A stretch of DNA of 64,000 bases from Enterobacter sp. C2 (GTDB lineage Bacteria; Pseudomonadota; Gammaproteobacteria; Enterobacterales; Enterobacteriaceae), in the NCBI RefSeq assembly GCF_019880405.1, contig NZ_CP082269.1, positions 1,860,001 to 1,924,000 of the forward strand, in the 5' to 3' direction. The first letter of the stretch is position 1. The number at the start of each line of letters is the position of its first letter. The notes under the pieces are model-generated. The model did not search any database. It was not told where the DNA came from and worked only from the letters and a program-made list of their open reading frames with translations. The position numbers were made by a program, and so were the translations under genes. Below are positions 35,779 to 44,435 of this stretch, one piece after another.

Positions 35779-38385
35779 ATGGAAAATCCCGCTGTTCTGC
35801 TGCGTCGTCTCAACCCCTACTGTGCCCGGGCAATGGAAGGGGCCGCCTCCCTGTGCCAGACCCGGGCGCAGGGTGAAATTCTGCCGGAGCACTGGCTGCT
35901 GAAACTGCTGGAGCAGGGTGAGGGTGACCTGACGGTGCTGGCGCGCCGCTATGAGTGGGACATGGATGCCCTGTGGCAGGACCTGCTCGGCTGGCTGAAT
36001 ACGCTGCCCCGCTCGGTACGCAGTCGTCCGCAGCTGGCAGAGAGCACGCAGACGCTGATGCAGAACGCCTGGCTGCGGGCCTCGCTGGCAGGTGAAGAGC
36101 ATATTCGCAGCGTTCATCTGCTGATGGCCCTGGTGGATAAACCAAAACTGGTGCGCTGCGACAGCCTGTGGCCGCTGCTGACCCTGGGCCAGAGCCAGCT
36201 GGAACGCCTGCGTCCGCTGCTCGATGCGCAGTCTGATGAACGCCCGGACGTTCAGCAGGAAGCGGAGCTGGCGCGACATGATGACGGGGAGCTGAACCCG
36301 GCGCTACAGAACGTGCTGGATAAATTCACCCTCGACGTCACCGCCAGGGCGCGCGAGGGTCACATTGATCCGGTGTATGGTCGCGATACGGAGATCCGCC
36401 AGATGGTGGATATTCTCTCCAGACGCCGCAAAAACAATCCTATCCTGGTGGGCGAGCCAGGCGTGGGCAAAACCGCGCTGGTGGAAGGGCTGGCAATCAG
36501 AATTGCCGAGGGCAACGTGCCGGAGAGTCTGAAAACCGTCAGCTTGCGCACGCTTGATCTGGGCCTGCTCCAGGCCGGTGCGGGCGTTAAGGGCGAGTTC
36601 GAGCAGCGGCTGAAAAACGTCATCGACGCGGTGCAGCAGTCGTCCACGCCGGTTCTGCTGTTTATCGACGAGGCGCACACCCTTATCGGGGCGGGTAACC
36701 AGGCGGGCGGCGCGGATGCCGCTAACCTGCTGAAACCCGCCCTGGCGCGGGGCGAGCTGCGGACTATCGCCGCCACGACCTGGAGCGAATACAAGCAGTA
36801 CTTTGAGCGCGACGCCGCGCTGGAGCGTCGCTTCCAGCGGGTGTTGGTCGATGAGCCGGACGACGATACCGCCTGCCTGATGCTCCGTGGCCTGAAAACC
36901 CGCTACGCCCGGCACCACGGGGTGCATATCACTGACGAAGCGGTGCGCGCCGCCGTTACGCTCTCCAGACGCTACCTCACCGGACGTCAGCTGCCGGATA
37001 AAGCCGTGGATCTGCTCGACACCGCTGCCGCCCGGGTGCGCATGAACCTCGACACCGTGCCTGAGCCGCTGATCCGCATGAAATCCGCCATCACCGCGCT
37101 GGAGATGGAAAAACAGGCGCTGCTGGAAGATCTGGCGGTGGGGCGTGGCCCCCATGGCGAACGGCTGGAGGCTATCGATCGGGAAGAGGTGAGTATTATT
37201 TTGCAACTTGACGCGCTGGAGACGCAGTACGGTCAGGAGCTGGCGCTCAGCGAACAGCTGCTGGCATGCCGGGCGGATATCTCCCGTCAGAGGGAGCTGG
37301 CCGCTCTGCGGCATCAGCTTGCTGAGGTGCAGCAGAGCCAGCCTTTGCTGGAGGTTGACGTCGGTGTGCGCACCGTTGCCACGGTTATCGCTGACTGGAC
37401 CGGCGTACCGCTCTCTTCATTAATGAAGGATGAGCAGACGGAGCTGCTGAGCCTTGAAGCCGCACTCGAAAAACGGGTAGTCGGCCAGGATGGCGCGCTG
37501 AACGCCATCGCGCAGCGCCTGCGTGCCGCCAAAACCGGGCTTGCACCGGAGAACGGGCCGCAGGGCGTGTTCCTGCTGGTCGGGCCGAGCGGCACCGGCA
37601 AGACCGAAACGGCGCTGGCGCTGGCAGATGCGCTGTTCGGCGGTGAGAAATCCCTTATCACCATCAACCTCTCGGAGTACCAGGAGCCGCACACCGTCTC
37701 CCAGCTGAAAGGCTCCCCGCCGGGCTACGTTGGCTACGGTCAGGGCGGCATTCTGACTGAGGCCGTGCGCAAGCGTCCCTACAGCGTGGTGCTGCTCGAT
37801 GAGGTAGAGAAGGCGCACCGGGACGTGATGAACCTCTTCTACCAGGTGTTCGATCGCGGCTTTATGCGTGACGGCGAAGGGCGGGAGATCGATTTTCGCA
37901 ACACCGTTATTCTGATGACCTCCAACCTCGGCAGCGACTACATCATGCAGCTGCTGGACGACCAGCCGGAGGCCACCGATGTCGACCTACACGAACTGCT
38001 TCGCCCCATTCTGCGGGATCACTTCCAGCCCGCGCTGCTGGCCCGCTTCCAGACGGTGATTTATCGCCCGCTGGGGCAGCAGGCAATGCGCACCATTGTA
38101 GGGATGAAGCTTGACCAGGTTAGCCAGCGGCTGGCCCGCCATTACGGCATGACAACGGATATCGAAGAGAGCCTGTATGACGCCCTGACCGCCGCCTGCC
38201 TGCTACCGGATACCGGGGCGCGTAACGTCGACAGCCTGCTCAATCAGCAGATCCTGCCGGTGCTGAGTCAGCAGCTGTTAAGCCATATGGCGACGGGCCA
38301 GAAGCCGCAGCGCCTGAAGCTGAGCTGGAGTGAGGAGGCGGGCATTGGACTGGATCTCGACGAAGGGGAAATAAGCCATGAGTGA
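35779..38385 (+). CDS. clpV: T6SS sheath-recycling AAA+ ATPase ClpV (TssH)
   Basis: The 868-residue protein has an N-terminal helical domain that binds TssC and two AAA+ modules: Walker A GEPGVGKT at 225-232 and GPSGTGKT at 602-609, with Walker B LLFIDEAH and VVLLDEVEK. A ClpB-like middle coiled region separates them. It disassembles contracted sheaths so TssB and TssC can be reused. Its last eight bases overlap vgrG. Confidence 0.97.
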   Translation: MENPAVLLRRLNPYCARAMEGAASLCQTRAQGEILPEHWLLKLLEQGEGDLTVLARRYEWDMDALWQDLLGWLNTLPRSVRSRPQLAESTQTLMQNAWLRASLAGEEHIRSVHLLMALVDKPKLVRCDSLWPLLTLGQSQLERLRPLLDAQSDERPDVQQEAELARHDDGELNPALQNVLDKFTLDVTARAREGHIDPVYGRDTEIRQMVDILSRRRKNNPILVGEPGVGKTALVEGLAIRIAEGNVPESLKTVSLRTLDLGLLQAGAGVKGEFEQRLKNVIDAVQQSSTPVLLFIDEAHTLIGAGNQAGGADAANLLKPALARGELRTIAATTWSEYKQYFERDAALERRFQRVLVDEPDDDTACLMLRGLKTRYARHHGVHITDEAVRAAVTLSRRYLTGRQLPDKAVDLLDTAAARVRMNLDTVPEPLIRMKSAITALEMEKQALLEDLAVGRGPHGERLEAIDREEVSIILQLDALETQYGQELALSEQLLACRADISRQRELAALRHQLAEVQQSQPLLEVDVGVRTVATVIADWTGVPLSSLMKDEQTELLSLEAALEKRVVGQDGALNAIAQRLRAAKTGLAPENGPQGVFLLVGPSGTGKTETALALADALFGGEKSLITINLSEYQEPHTVSQLKGSPPGYVGYGQGGILTEAVRKRPYSVVLLDEVEKAHRDVMNLFYQVFDRGFMRDGEGREIDFRNTVILMTSNLGSDYIMQLLDDQPEATDVDLHELLRPILRDHFQPALLARFQTVIYRPLGQQAMRTIVGMKLDQVSQRLARHYGMTTDIEESLYDALTAACLLPDTGARNVDSLLNQQILPVLSQQLLSHMATGQKPQRLKLSWSEEAGIGLDLDEGEISHE

Positions 38386-40756
38386 CGCAACCTCCCTGAT
38401 ATTCAGCCACAGCCATAACCTGCTGAAGGTACGCGGCTGTCAGGCGCTGCTGGACGTGCTCTGCTTTGAAGGCCATGAAGCGCTGAGTGAACCGTTCCGC
38501 TACACCATTGAATTCACCAGCCCGGACAAGGCCATCACGCCGCAGCAGATGCTGATGCAGGACGCGTCGCTGACCCTGCAGGCTCCGGCTGACCAGGGTT
38601 ACGGCATAAAGGTGCAGCAGCCGGTACGCACGCTTCAGGGGGTGGTTACCGGGTTTGAACGTCTCTCCACCTCAAACGATGAAACGCGCTATTGCCTGAC
38701 GCTGCAACCGCGTCTGGCCCTGCTTTCAAGAAGCCACCAGAACCGGATCTACCAGGATATGTCGGTGCCTGGTATCGTGGAGCACATCCTGCGCACCCGC
38801 CACGACATGCGCGGGGAGGACTTTGTCTTCACCCTGGCGAATGAGTATCCGCGCCGTGAGCAGGTGATGCAGTACAACGAGGATGACCTGACCTTTATCT
38901 CACGCCTGCTGGCGGAGGTGGGGATCTGGTACAGCATCACGGCTGACACCCGGCTCAATATTGACGTGGTGGCGTTTTACGATGACCAGCGCTATGTCGA
39001 ACAGGGGCTGACGCTGCCGTCTGTTTCGCCATCCGGCCTGCATGACAGCGGCACCGAGTCGGTGTGGGCGCTGAAAAGCCACCATAACGTGGTGGAGAAG
39101 TCGGTTTTTACCCGCAGCTATAACTATCGCAACGCGCCGGAGGAGATGAACCTCAGCGCGGATGTGTCGCAGGGTGACAGTACCACCTACGGCGAGGCGT
39201 ATCACTGGGGAGACAACTACCTGACGCCGGGCAACAGCGACCAGCGTGACCCGGAGCCGGAGAGTGGGGCGTTTTACGCCCGTATCCGTCACGAGCGCTA
39301 CCTGAACGGGCAGCAGCAGCTGAACGGCGAAACCAACTGCGCGACGCTGGCCCCCGGCCAGGAGCTGAAGGTGACCGGCGGCGAGGAGGTGGTGGACAGC
39401 TTCCGCCAGGGGGTGGTGGTCACCCGCCTTCACAGCCGCGCCCGGCGTGACCGCAGCTTTGAGGTCACCTTTCACGCGATCCCGTTCTCAGAGCGTTACG
39501 GCTTCCGCCCGCCCGCCGTCGCTAAACCGGTGATGGCGGGGACGCTGCCTGCACGCGTCACCAGCACCAAAATCAACGATATCTACGGCCATATCGATCG
39601 CGACGGGCGCTACCGCGTCAGCCTGCTGTTTGACCGCGATCGCTGGTCGCCGGGTGAAGAGAGCCTGTGGGTGCGCCAGGCCCGGCCCTATGCCGGGGAC
39701 ACATACGGCCTGCACCTGCCGCTGCTGGCGGGCACCGAGGTGGCGATAGCCTTTGAACAGGGCGATCCGGACCGGCCCTATATCGCCGGCGTCCTGCATG
39801 ACTCTGCGCACGGTGACCATGTCACCATTTACAACTATAAACGCAACGTGCTGAGAACCCCGGCGAACAACAAGATCCGCCTCGACGACACGCGCGGGAA
39901 AGAGCACGTGAAGATCAGCACCGAGTACGGCGGCAAAAGCCAGCTTAACCTCGGGCATCTGGTGGACAGCGAGAGAAATCAGCGCGGCGAGGGGATTGAG
40001 CTGCGTACGGACAGCTACGGGGCTATCCGTGCCGGGAAGGGAATATTCATTACCGCTGATGCACAGCCGAAGGCGCAGGGAAAGCAGCTGGCGATGGGGC
40101 CGGCATCCAGCCTTTTAAAAGGCGCGCAAAACCTTGTCGCCGGATGGGAGAGCGTTACCCAAACGCACCATAATCTTCCACCGGATGCGGATACGCTAAA
40201 GCAGTTTGTTGAAAAAGCAGACCAGTTAAAAAAACCAGTATTGTTGATGGAAGCACCAGATGGCATAGGGACCGTTACGCCAGAAAGTATTCTTCTGCAT
40301 AGCGGTAATGGTTTGTATATGCAGAGCATTGGGGATGTCAGCATTGCCAGTGAACAGAGGCTTTCAGTGAATGCCAGCCAGGCGATATCGTTACTTTCCC
40401 GCCAGGAAGGGATTCGTCTGGTATCGGCAAAGGGGCCGCTGAATATCGAGTCTCAGGGCGATATTCTCTCTCTGACCTCCCTTCAGGACGTGACCATACA
40501 GTCAACGCAGGGACATCTTCAGCTTACGGCGAAGAATGGCATCACTATTGGGTGTGGCGGTGCTTACATTCGGTTAACCCCGCAGGGAGAAATTGAAATT
40601 CATGGGCCTGGCTTGTTAAGTCTGAAGGGACAACATAATTTGCAGGGGCCTGCCAGTGAGAATTTTCAGTTGCCCGATCTGCCTTCATCCGTATGTAAAG
40701 AGTGTCTCAGGCGGGCTCAGGAACTGGCTCAGGGCTTTGTGCCAAGGGAAGCATAA
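38378..40756 (+). CDS. vgrG: T6SS spike protein VgrG (TssI)
   Basis: The 792-residue protein has the gp27-like base and gp5-like OB-fold (HIDRDGRYRVSLLFDRDRWS), then the beta-helical needle and a DUF2345 segment. It ends with about 25 residues (VCKECLRRAQELAQGF) and has no effector domain of its own. The cargo must therefore be loaded onto it, probably through the DUF4123 adaptor encoded three bases later. It sits on the Hcp tube tip, capped by the PAAR protein encoded downstream. Confidence 0.96.
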   Translation: MSDATSLIFSHSHNLLKVRGCQALLDVLCFEGHEALSEPFRYTIEFTSPDKAITPQQMLMQDASLTLQAPADQGYGIKVQQPVRTLQGVVTGFERLSTSNDETRYCLTLQPRLALLSRSHQNRIYQDMSVPGIVEHILRTRHDMRGEDFVFTLANEYPRREQVMQYNEDDLTFISRLLAEVGIWYSITADTRLNIDVVAFYDDQRYVEQGLTLPSVSPSGLHDSGTESVWALKSHHNVVEKSVFTRSYNYRNAPEEMNLSADVSQGDSTTYGEAYHWGDNYLTPGNSDQRDPEPESGAFYARIRHERYLNGQQQLNGETNCATLAPGQELKVTGGEEVVDSFRQGVVVTRLHSRARRDRSFEVTFHAIPFSERYGFRPPAVAKPVMAGTLPARVTSTKINDIYGHIDRDGRYRVSLLFDRDRWSPGEESLWVRQARPYAGDTYGLHLPLLAGTEVAIAFEQGDPDRPYIAGVLHDSAHGDHVTIYNYKRNVLRTPANNKIRLDDTRGKEHVKISTEYGGKSQLNLGHLVDSERNQRGEGIELRTDSYGAIRAGKGIFITADAQPKAQGKQLAMGPASSLLKGAQNLVAGWESVTQTHHNLPPDADTLKQFVEKADQLKKPVLLMEAPDGIGTVTPESILLHSGNGLYMQSIGDVSIASEQRLSVNASQAISLLSRQEGIRLVSAKGPLNIESQGDILSLTSLQDVTIQSTQGHLQLTAKNGITIGCGGAYIRLTPQGEIEIHGPGLLSLKGQHNLQGPASENFQLPDLPSSVCKECLRRAQELAQGFVPREA

Positions 40757-40759
40757 ATT

Positions 40760-41524
40760 ATGGAAAGTATAAAAACCTGGCTGGATAAAATCCAGCTGAC
40801 GTGCCAGCAGATTGGCCACAATTATATCGATATGATCATCGATCAGTGTGGCGTGAATTTTTCTGTCATTCCGGCTCTCTCTGGATTTTCTCCGGCGATA
40901 AGATGGCAGTCGCTCTATCAAGGATTACCAGAGAATATTTACCTGGACGATGCGCCTTTGCTGGTGCGCATTAAGCTGGAAGAGGCTCAGCAGGTACAGT
41001 GGTTATATGCTCTGGCTCATGAAGCGGCGGTTACAGCGCCTTTATTGGTGCTGGGGTCATCCTGGCGGTTTGACGTTTTGGCGGAATGGCTGGTTCGGTG
41101 TATTGATGCGCAGCATGAGGGGTGTGCGGGGATATTCCGCTTCTGGGATACGCGTATATTTTCGTATCTCTTTACTCATGTTCTGAACAGTGAACAACAA
41201 AGCACCCTTCATCGACCAGTATTATTCTGGAGTTGGCTGGATCGTGACGGCGCTCCTGTCCTGCTGGAAGGCAACGGATCTGCATGGGGCGAAAAAGACG
41301 TGAGTGAAAAGATCGTACTTACTGATAATCAATTTGAAAGTCTGATGTGTTTGTGCGATGCAAAGCAATTGCTGATTTATCAGCCATTATCGGAAAAACT
41401 TTTTATGAGCAGAGAAAGTGAATTTGCTGCTTACTTTAAGGCTATGCTAGCTGCGACAAAAGAAGGTGTGCTTTTTGATGATAAACGTAATGAGTTGGTG
41501 ATTGAGCATATTCTTAAAAATTAA
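40760..41524 (+). CDS. DUF4123 T6SS effector chaperone/adaptor
   Basis: The 254-residue protein has the DUF4123 layout, including LYALAHEAAVTAPLLVLGSS and WFRWDTRI-like sequence (RFWDTRIFSYLF). DUF4123 (Tap/TEC) proteins bind a specific effector and load it onto the C-terminus of the neighbouring VgrG. It follows vgrG by three bases and precedes the effector module with the Tle1-like gene, its likely cargo. Base composition becomes more AT-rich from here to about 42.0k. Confidence 0.9.
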   Translation: MESIKTWLDKIQLTCQQIGHNYIDMIIDQCGVNFSVIPALSGFSPAIRWQSLYQGLPENIYLDDAPLLVRIKLEEAQQVQWLYALAHEAAVTAPLLVLGSSWRFDVLAEWLVRCIDAQHEGCAGIFRFWDTRIFSYLFTHVLNSEQQSTLHRPVLFWSWLDRDGAPVLLEGNGSAWGEKDVSEKIVLTDNQFESLMCLCDAKQLLIYQPLSEKLFMSRESEFAAYFKAMLAATKEGVLFDDKRNELVIEHILKN

Positions 41525-41623
41525 ATTTATTCTGATGAATACAATTACAGTGTTGATAAAATTTTGAATAATCAGTAGTGGTGTATTTCAATGGCAATAA
41601 TTCTTACTCATAACGGAGTGACT

Positions 41624-42001
41624 ATGTATTTTGATAGTAATACAAAACTTGTTATCTTTGGGGTGGTAATACTGCTACTGGCTGGGATAATTGTCGGCAG
41701 AAGGCGAGGCTTGATGGCTGGTCTGTTCTTTAGTATTTCATTTGGCATAATTTTTCTAGTGCTACTGGCGGTAGGTTTACTATTATGTTTAGGGCGCCCT
41801 CCCGTTATTTTTTATTATGTTTTTCTTGTTTTTGTTATATCTATTGCCGGGTCTCTTCCTGCTGAAATTAAATTTAAAAATACCAGCAATGAATTCAAAT
41901 GCTTATTATGCAAAAATGTTGTTAACTATAAAAACGATAAGTGTCCAAATTGTGGTGCTGACATGACCTCAGAAAAAATTTGGAAAAAAAAGACTAAATA
42001 A
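41624..42001 (+). CDS. Small membrane protein with C-terminal zinc ribbon, unknown
   Basis: The start is taken at 41624 because GGAG lies six bases upstream; an in-frame ATG at 41591 lacks one. The 125-residue product has about three membrane spans and then a cytoplasmic tail with a CLLC...CPNC zinc-ribbon motif. Low GC and the lack of any T6SS family suggest recent acquisition. Lying between an effector adaptor and an immunity array, it may be a leftover immunity protein for a lost effector. This is inference. Confidence 0.65.
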   Translation: MYFDSNTKLVIFGVVILLLAGIIVGRRRGLMAGLFFSISFGIIFLVLLAVGLLLCLGRPPVIFYYVFLVFVISIAGSLPAEIKFKNTSNEFKCLLCKNVVNYKNDKCPNCGADMTSEKIWKKKTK

Positions 42002-42075
42002 TAAGTGTCTATTAGATGAAAGATTGTATCCAATAATAACCCTGTTTATCCGGTCAAAATAATTGAGCCTGAGAT

Positions 42076-42711
42076 ATGTCCACAATGAAGCCTGATTTAG
42101 TCTGGTTACCTCCGCAATTTCCAGAGCAGGGACGATGGCTAGTACGTCTTATTTTTGTTGCTGTGGCGATATTGCTGACAGGTTGTGATCGGCCAGCCAA
42201 AGCGGAGAGTGTCAGCGGCGGTAGCGGCACTATCGAAGCCATTAATCATACCCACTGGGCGATTAATCATTTCAGCGTCGACGGACAGTCAGGGCTGGAC
42301 ATTATCGGCCCCTGGCAAGGGGGGGGCGGTGGCTGCTGCTACGGGGTACCAGCGAAATGGACATTGGGAATGACGGTGAAAGTGGACTGGGAAACGGGTG
42401 TGGCTTTTGCTGATGACGTACCTGAAATTCCTGAGCCGAAACGCCCTGATGCGAAAGCTTCTTACCAAGTATGGCAAGCATATTCCGATAAAAAAGAAGA
42501 GTGGTATAAGAAAATCGAAGCATTGAATAAAACGCATACAAAAATAGTCTCTGTTCCTGATTACACCGGGCAAAAAACCTGTGGAATAAAGGTCCACTTT
42601 TTACCCTGCGATCAAATTAAAGTGACCACCAGTTGCTACGACTACGGCAATCCCAATTATCCGATTAAAGATCCGATCAAAATGGAAGAACACAAAGTAT
42701 GTCCAAAATGA
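42076..42711 (+). CDS. DUF3304 lipoprotein, immunity-like, copy 1
   Basis: The 211-residue product has an unusual 24-residue N-terminal region (MSTMKPDLVWLPPQFPEQ...), then a hydrophobic segment ending in the lipobox ILLTGC, so it should be a periplasmic lipoprotein. Conserved blocks follow: ESVSGGSGTIEAINHTHWAI, GPWQGGGGGCCYGVPAKW and, near the end, YTGQKTCGIKVHFLPCDQ. I assign DUF3304, a family found next to Tle1-type phospholipases and thought to neutralise them. This copy has the longest middle segment (42403-42550). Its end overlaps copy 2 by 13 bases. Confidence 0.85.
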   Translation: MSTMKPDLVWLPPQFPEQGRWLVRLIFVAVAILLTGCDRPAKAESVSGGSGTIEAINHTHWAINHFSVDGQSGLDIIGPWQGGGGGCCYGVPAKWTLGMTVKVDWETGVAFADDVPEIPEPKRPDAKASYQVWQAYSDKKEEWYKKIEALNKTHTKIVSVPDYTGQKTCGIKVHFLPCDQIKVTTSCYDYGNPNYPIKDPIKMEEHKVCPK

Positions 42712-43292
42712 AACCTGATTTAGTCTGGTATCCTCCGCAATTTCCAGAGCAGGGACGATGGCTGGTACGTCTTAGTTTTGTTGCTGTGGCGATATTGCTG
42801 ACAGGTTGTGATCGGCCAGCCAAAGCGGAGAGTGTCAGCGGCGGTAGCGGCACTATCGAAGCCATTAATCATACCCACTGGGCGATTAATCATTTCAGCG
42901 TCGACGGACAGTCGGGGCTGGACATTATCGGCCCCTGGCAGGGCGGCGGCGGTGGTTGCTGCTATGGCGTGCCGGCGAAATGGACACCGGGAATGATGGT
43001 GAAAGTGGACTGGCAAACGGGTGTGGGTGATATGGAAGGTTTTCCCGGCTTCGGTAATGACAGTAAGTATTTGGCATGGGAAAAAATAATGAAGGCTCAG
43101 AACCGGGAACACAGTCAGACCGTGCCTGTTCCGGATTATACCGGGCAAAAAACCTGCGGTATCAAGGTCCACTTCTTACCCTGCGATCAGATAAAAGTGA
43201 CCACCAGCGCTACGACTACGGCAATCCCAATTATCCGATTAAAGATCCGATCAGAATGGAGGAACCCAAAGTATGTCCACAATGAAGCCTGA
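42699..43292 (+). CDS. DUF3304 lipoprotein copy 2, C-terminus frameshifted
   Basis: The first ~175 codons match the other copies, including the ILLTGC lipobox and the GGGGG-CC block. After KVTTS one base is missing at 43208/43209 (CAGCGCTACG against CAGCTGCTACG in copy 3). The normal end CYDYGNPNYPIKDP is therefore replaced by ATTTAIPIIRLKIRS and further unrelated residues, running 20 bases into copy 3. The final pair of conserved cysteines is lost. It may be non-functional or a decaying copy. Confidence 0.85.
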   Translation: MSKMKPDLVWYPPQFPEQGRWLVRLSFVAVAILLTGCDRPAKAESVSGGSGTIEAINHTHWAINHFSVDGQSGLDIIGPWQGGGGGCCYGVPAKWTPGMMVKVDWQTGVGDMEGFPGFGNDSKYLAWEKIMKAQNREHSQTVPVPDYTGQKTCGIKVHFLPCDQIKVTTSATTTAIPIIRLKIRSEWRNPKYVHNEA

Positions 43293-43860
43293 TTTAGGCT
43301 GGTATCCTCCGCAATTTCCAGAGCAGGGACGATGGCTGGTACGTCTTATTTTTGTTGCTGTGGCGATATTGCTGACAGGTTGTGATCGGCCAGCCAAAGC
43401 GGAGAGTGTCAGTGGCGGTAGCGGCACCATCGAAGCCATTAACCATACCCACTGGGCGATTAATCATTTCAGCGTCGACGGGCAGTCGGGGCTGGACATT
43501 ATCGGACCCTGGCAGGGGGGCGGCGGTGGTTGCTGCTACGGGGTACCAGCGAAATGGAAACCGGGAATGACGGTGAAAGTGGACTGGGAAACGGGTGTGG
43601 GTGATATGGATGGATTTCCTGGATTTGATAAATGGGATGCGTATCTCGCATGGGAAAAAAAAATGAAGGCTCAGAACCGGGAACATAGCCGGATAGTGCC
43701 TGTTCCCGATTATACCGGGCAAAAAACCTGCGGTATCAAGGTCCACTTCTTACCCTGCGATCAGATAAAAGTGACCACCAGCTGCTACGACTACGGCAAT
43801 CCCAATTATCCGATTAAAGATCCGATCAGAATGGAGGAACCCAAAGTATGTCCGCAATGA
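43273..43860 (+). CDS. DUF3304 lipoprotein, immunity-like, copy 3
   Basis: The 195-residue copy is intact. Lipobox ILLTGC, the glycine run with CC, and the C-terminal block ending PIRMEEPKVCPQ are present. The middle segment (43600-43695; MDGFPGFDKWDAYLAWEKKM) differs from copies 1 and 4. GGAGG lies ten bases before the ATG, inside the end of copy 2. The stop overlaps the start of copy 4 by 13 bases (ATGTCCGCAATGA), so the array is translated as a coupled chain. Confidence 0.88.
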   Translation: MSTMKPDLGWYPPQFPEQGRWLVRLIFVAVAILLTGCDRPAKAESVSGGSGTIEAINHTHWAINHFSVDGQSGLDIIGPWQGGGGGCCYGVPAKWKPGMTVKVDWETGVGDMDGFPGFDKWDAYLAWEKKMKAQNREHSRIVPVPDYTGQKTCGIKVHFLPCDQIKVTTSCYDYGNPNYPIKDPIRMEEPKVCPQ

Positions 43861-44435
43861 AGCCTGATTTAGGCTGGTATCCTCCGCAATTTCCAGAACA
43901 GGGACGATGGCTGGTACGTCTTATTTTTGTTGCTGTGGCGATATTGCTGACAGGTTGTGATCGGCCAGCCAAAGCGGAGAGTGTCAGCGGCGGTAGCGGC
44001 ACCATCGAAGCCATTAACCATACCCGCTGGGCGATAAATCATTTCAGCGTTGACGGACAGTCAGGGCTGGACATTATCGGACCCTGGCAGGGGGGCGGCG
44101 GTGGTTGCTGCTATGGCGTGCCGGCGAAATGGAAACAGGGAATGACGGTGAAAGTGGACTGGCAAACGGGTGTTGGTTATTCAATGGATTTTCCAGGGTA
44201 TGAACACTGGGATAAATATCTGGAGTGGAAAAAGAAAATAAAAGCTCAGAATCGGGAACACAGCCGGATAGTGCCTGTTCCCGATTATACCGGGCAAAAA
44301 ACCTGCGGAATAAAGGTCCACTTTTTACCCTGCGATCAAATCAAAGTCACTACCAGTTGCTACGACTACGGTAATCCCAATTATCCGATTAAAGATCCGA
44401 TCAAAATGGAGGAACACAAAGTATGTCCAAAATGA
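43848..44435 (+). CDS. DUF3304 lipoprotein, immunity-like, copy 4 (next to the effector)
   Basis: The 195-residue copy is intact and directly precedes the phospholipase gene, overlapping its start by 13 bases. It has the common lipobox and conserved blocks; its middle segment (44172-44270) reads MDFPGYEHWDKYLEWKKKIK. As the copy adjacent to the effector it is the best candidate for the true immunity partner of the Tle1-like protein. As a lipoprotein it would act in the periplasm, where an incoming phospholipase would be met. Confidence 0.88.
   Translation: MSAMKPDLGWYPPQFPEQGRWLVRLIFVAVAILLTGCDRPAKAESVSGGSGTIEAINHTRWAINHFSVDGQSGLDIIGPWQGGGGGCCYGVPAKWKQGMTVKVDWQTGVGYSMDFPGYEHWDKYLEWKKKIKAQNREHSRIVPVPDYTGQKTCGIKVHFLPCDQIKVTTSCYDYGNPNYPIKDPIKMEEHKVCPK

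Noticed and set aside
36304-37314. 336-codon open frame on the minus strand
   Set aside because: Antisense to clpV, whose two AAA+ modules are intact.
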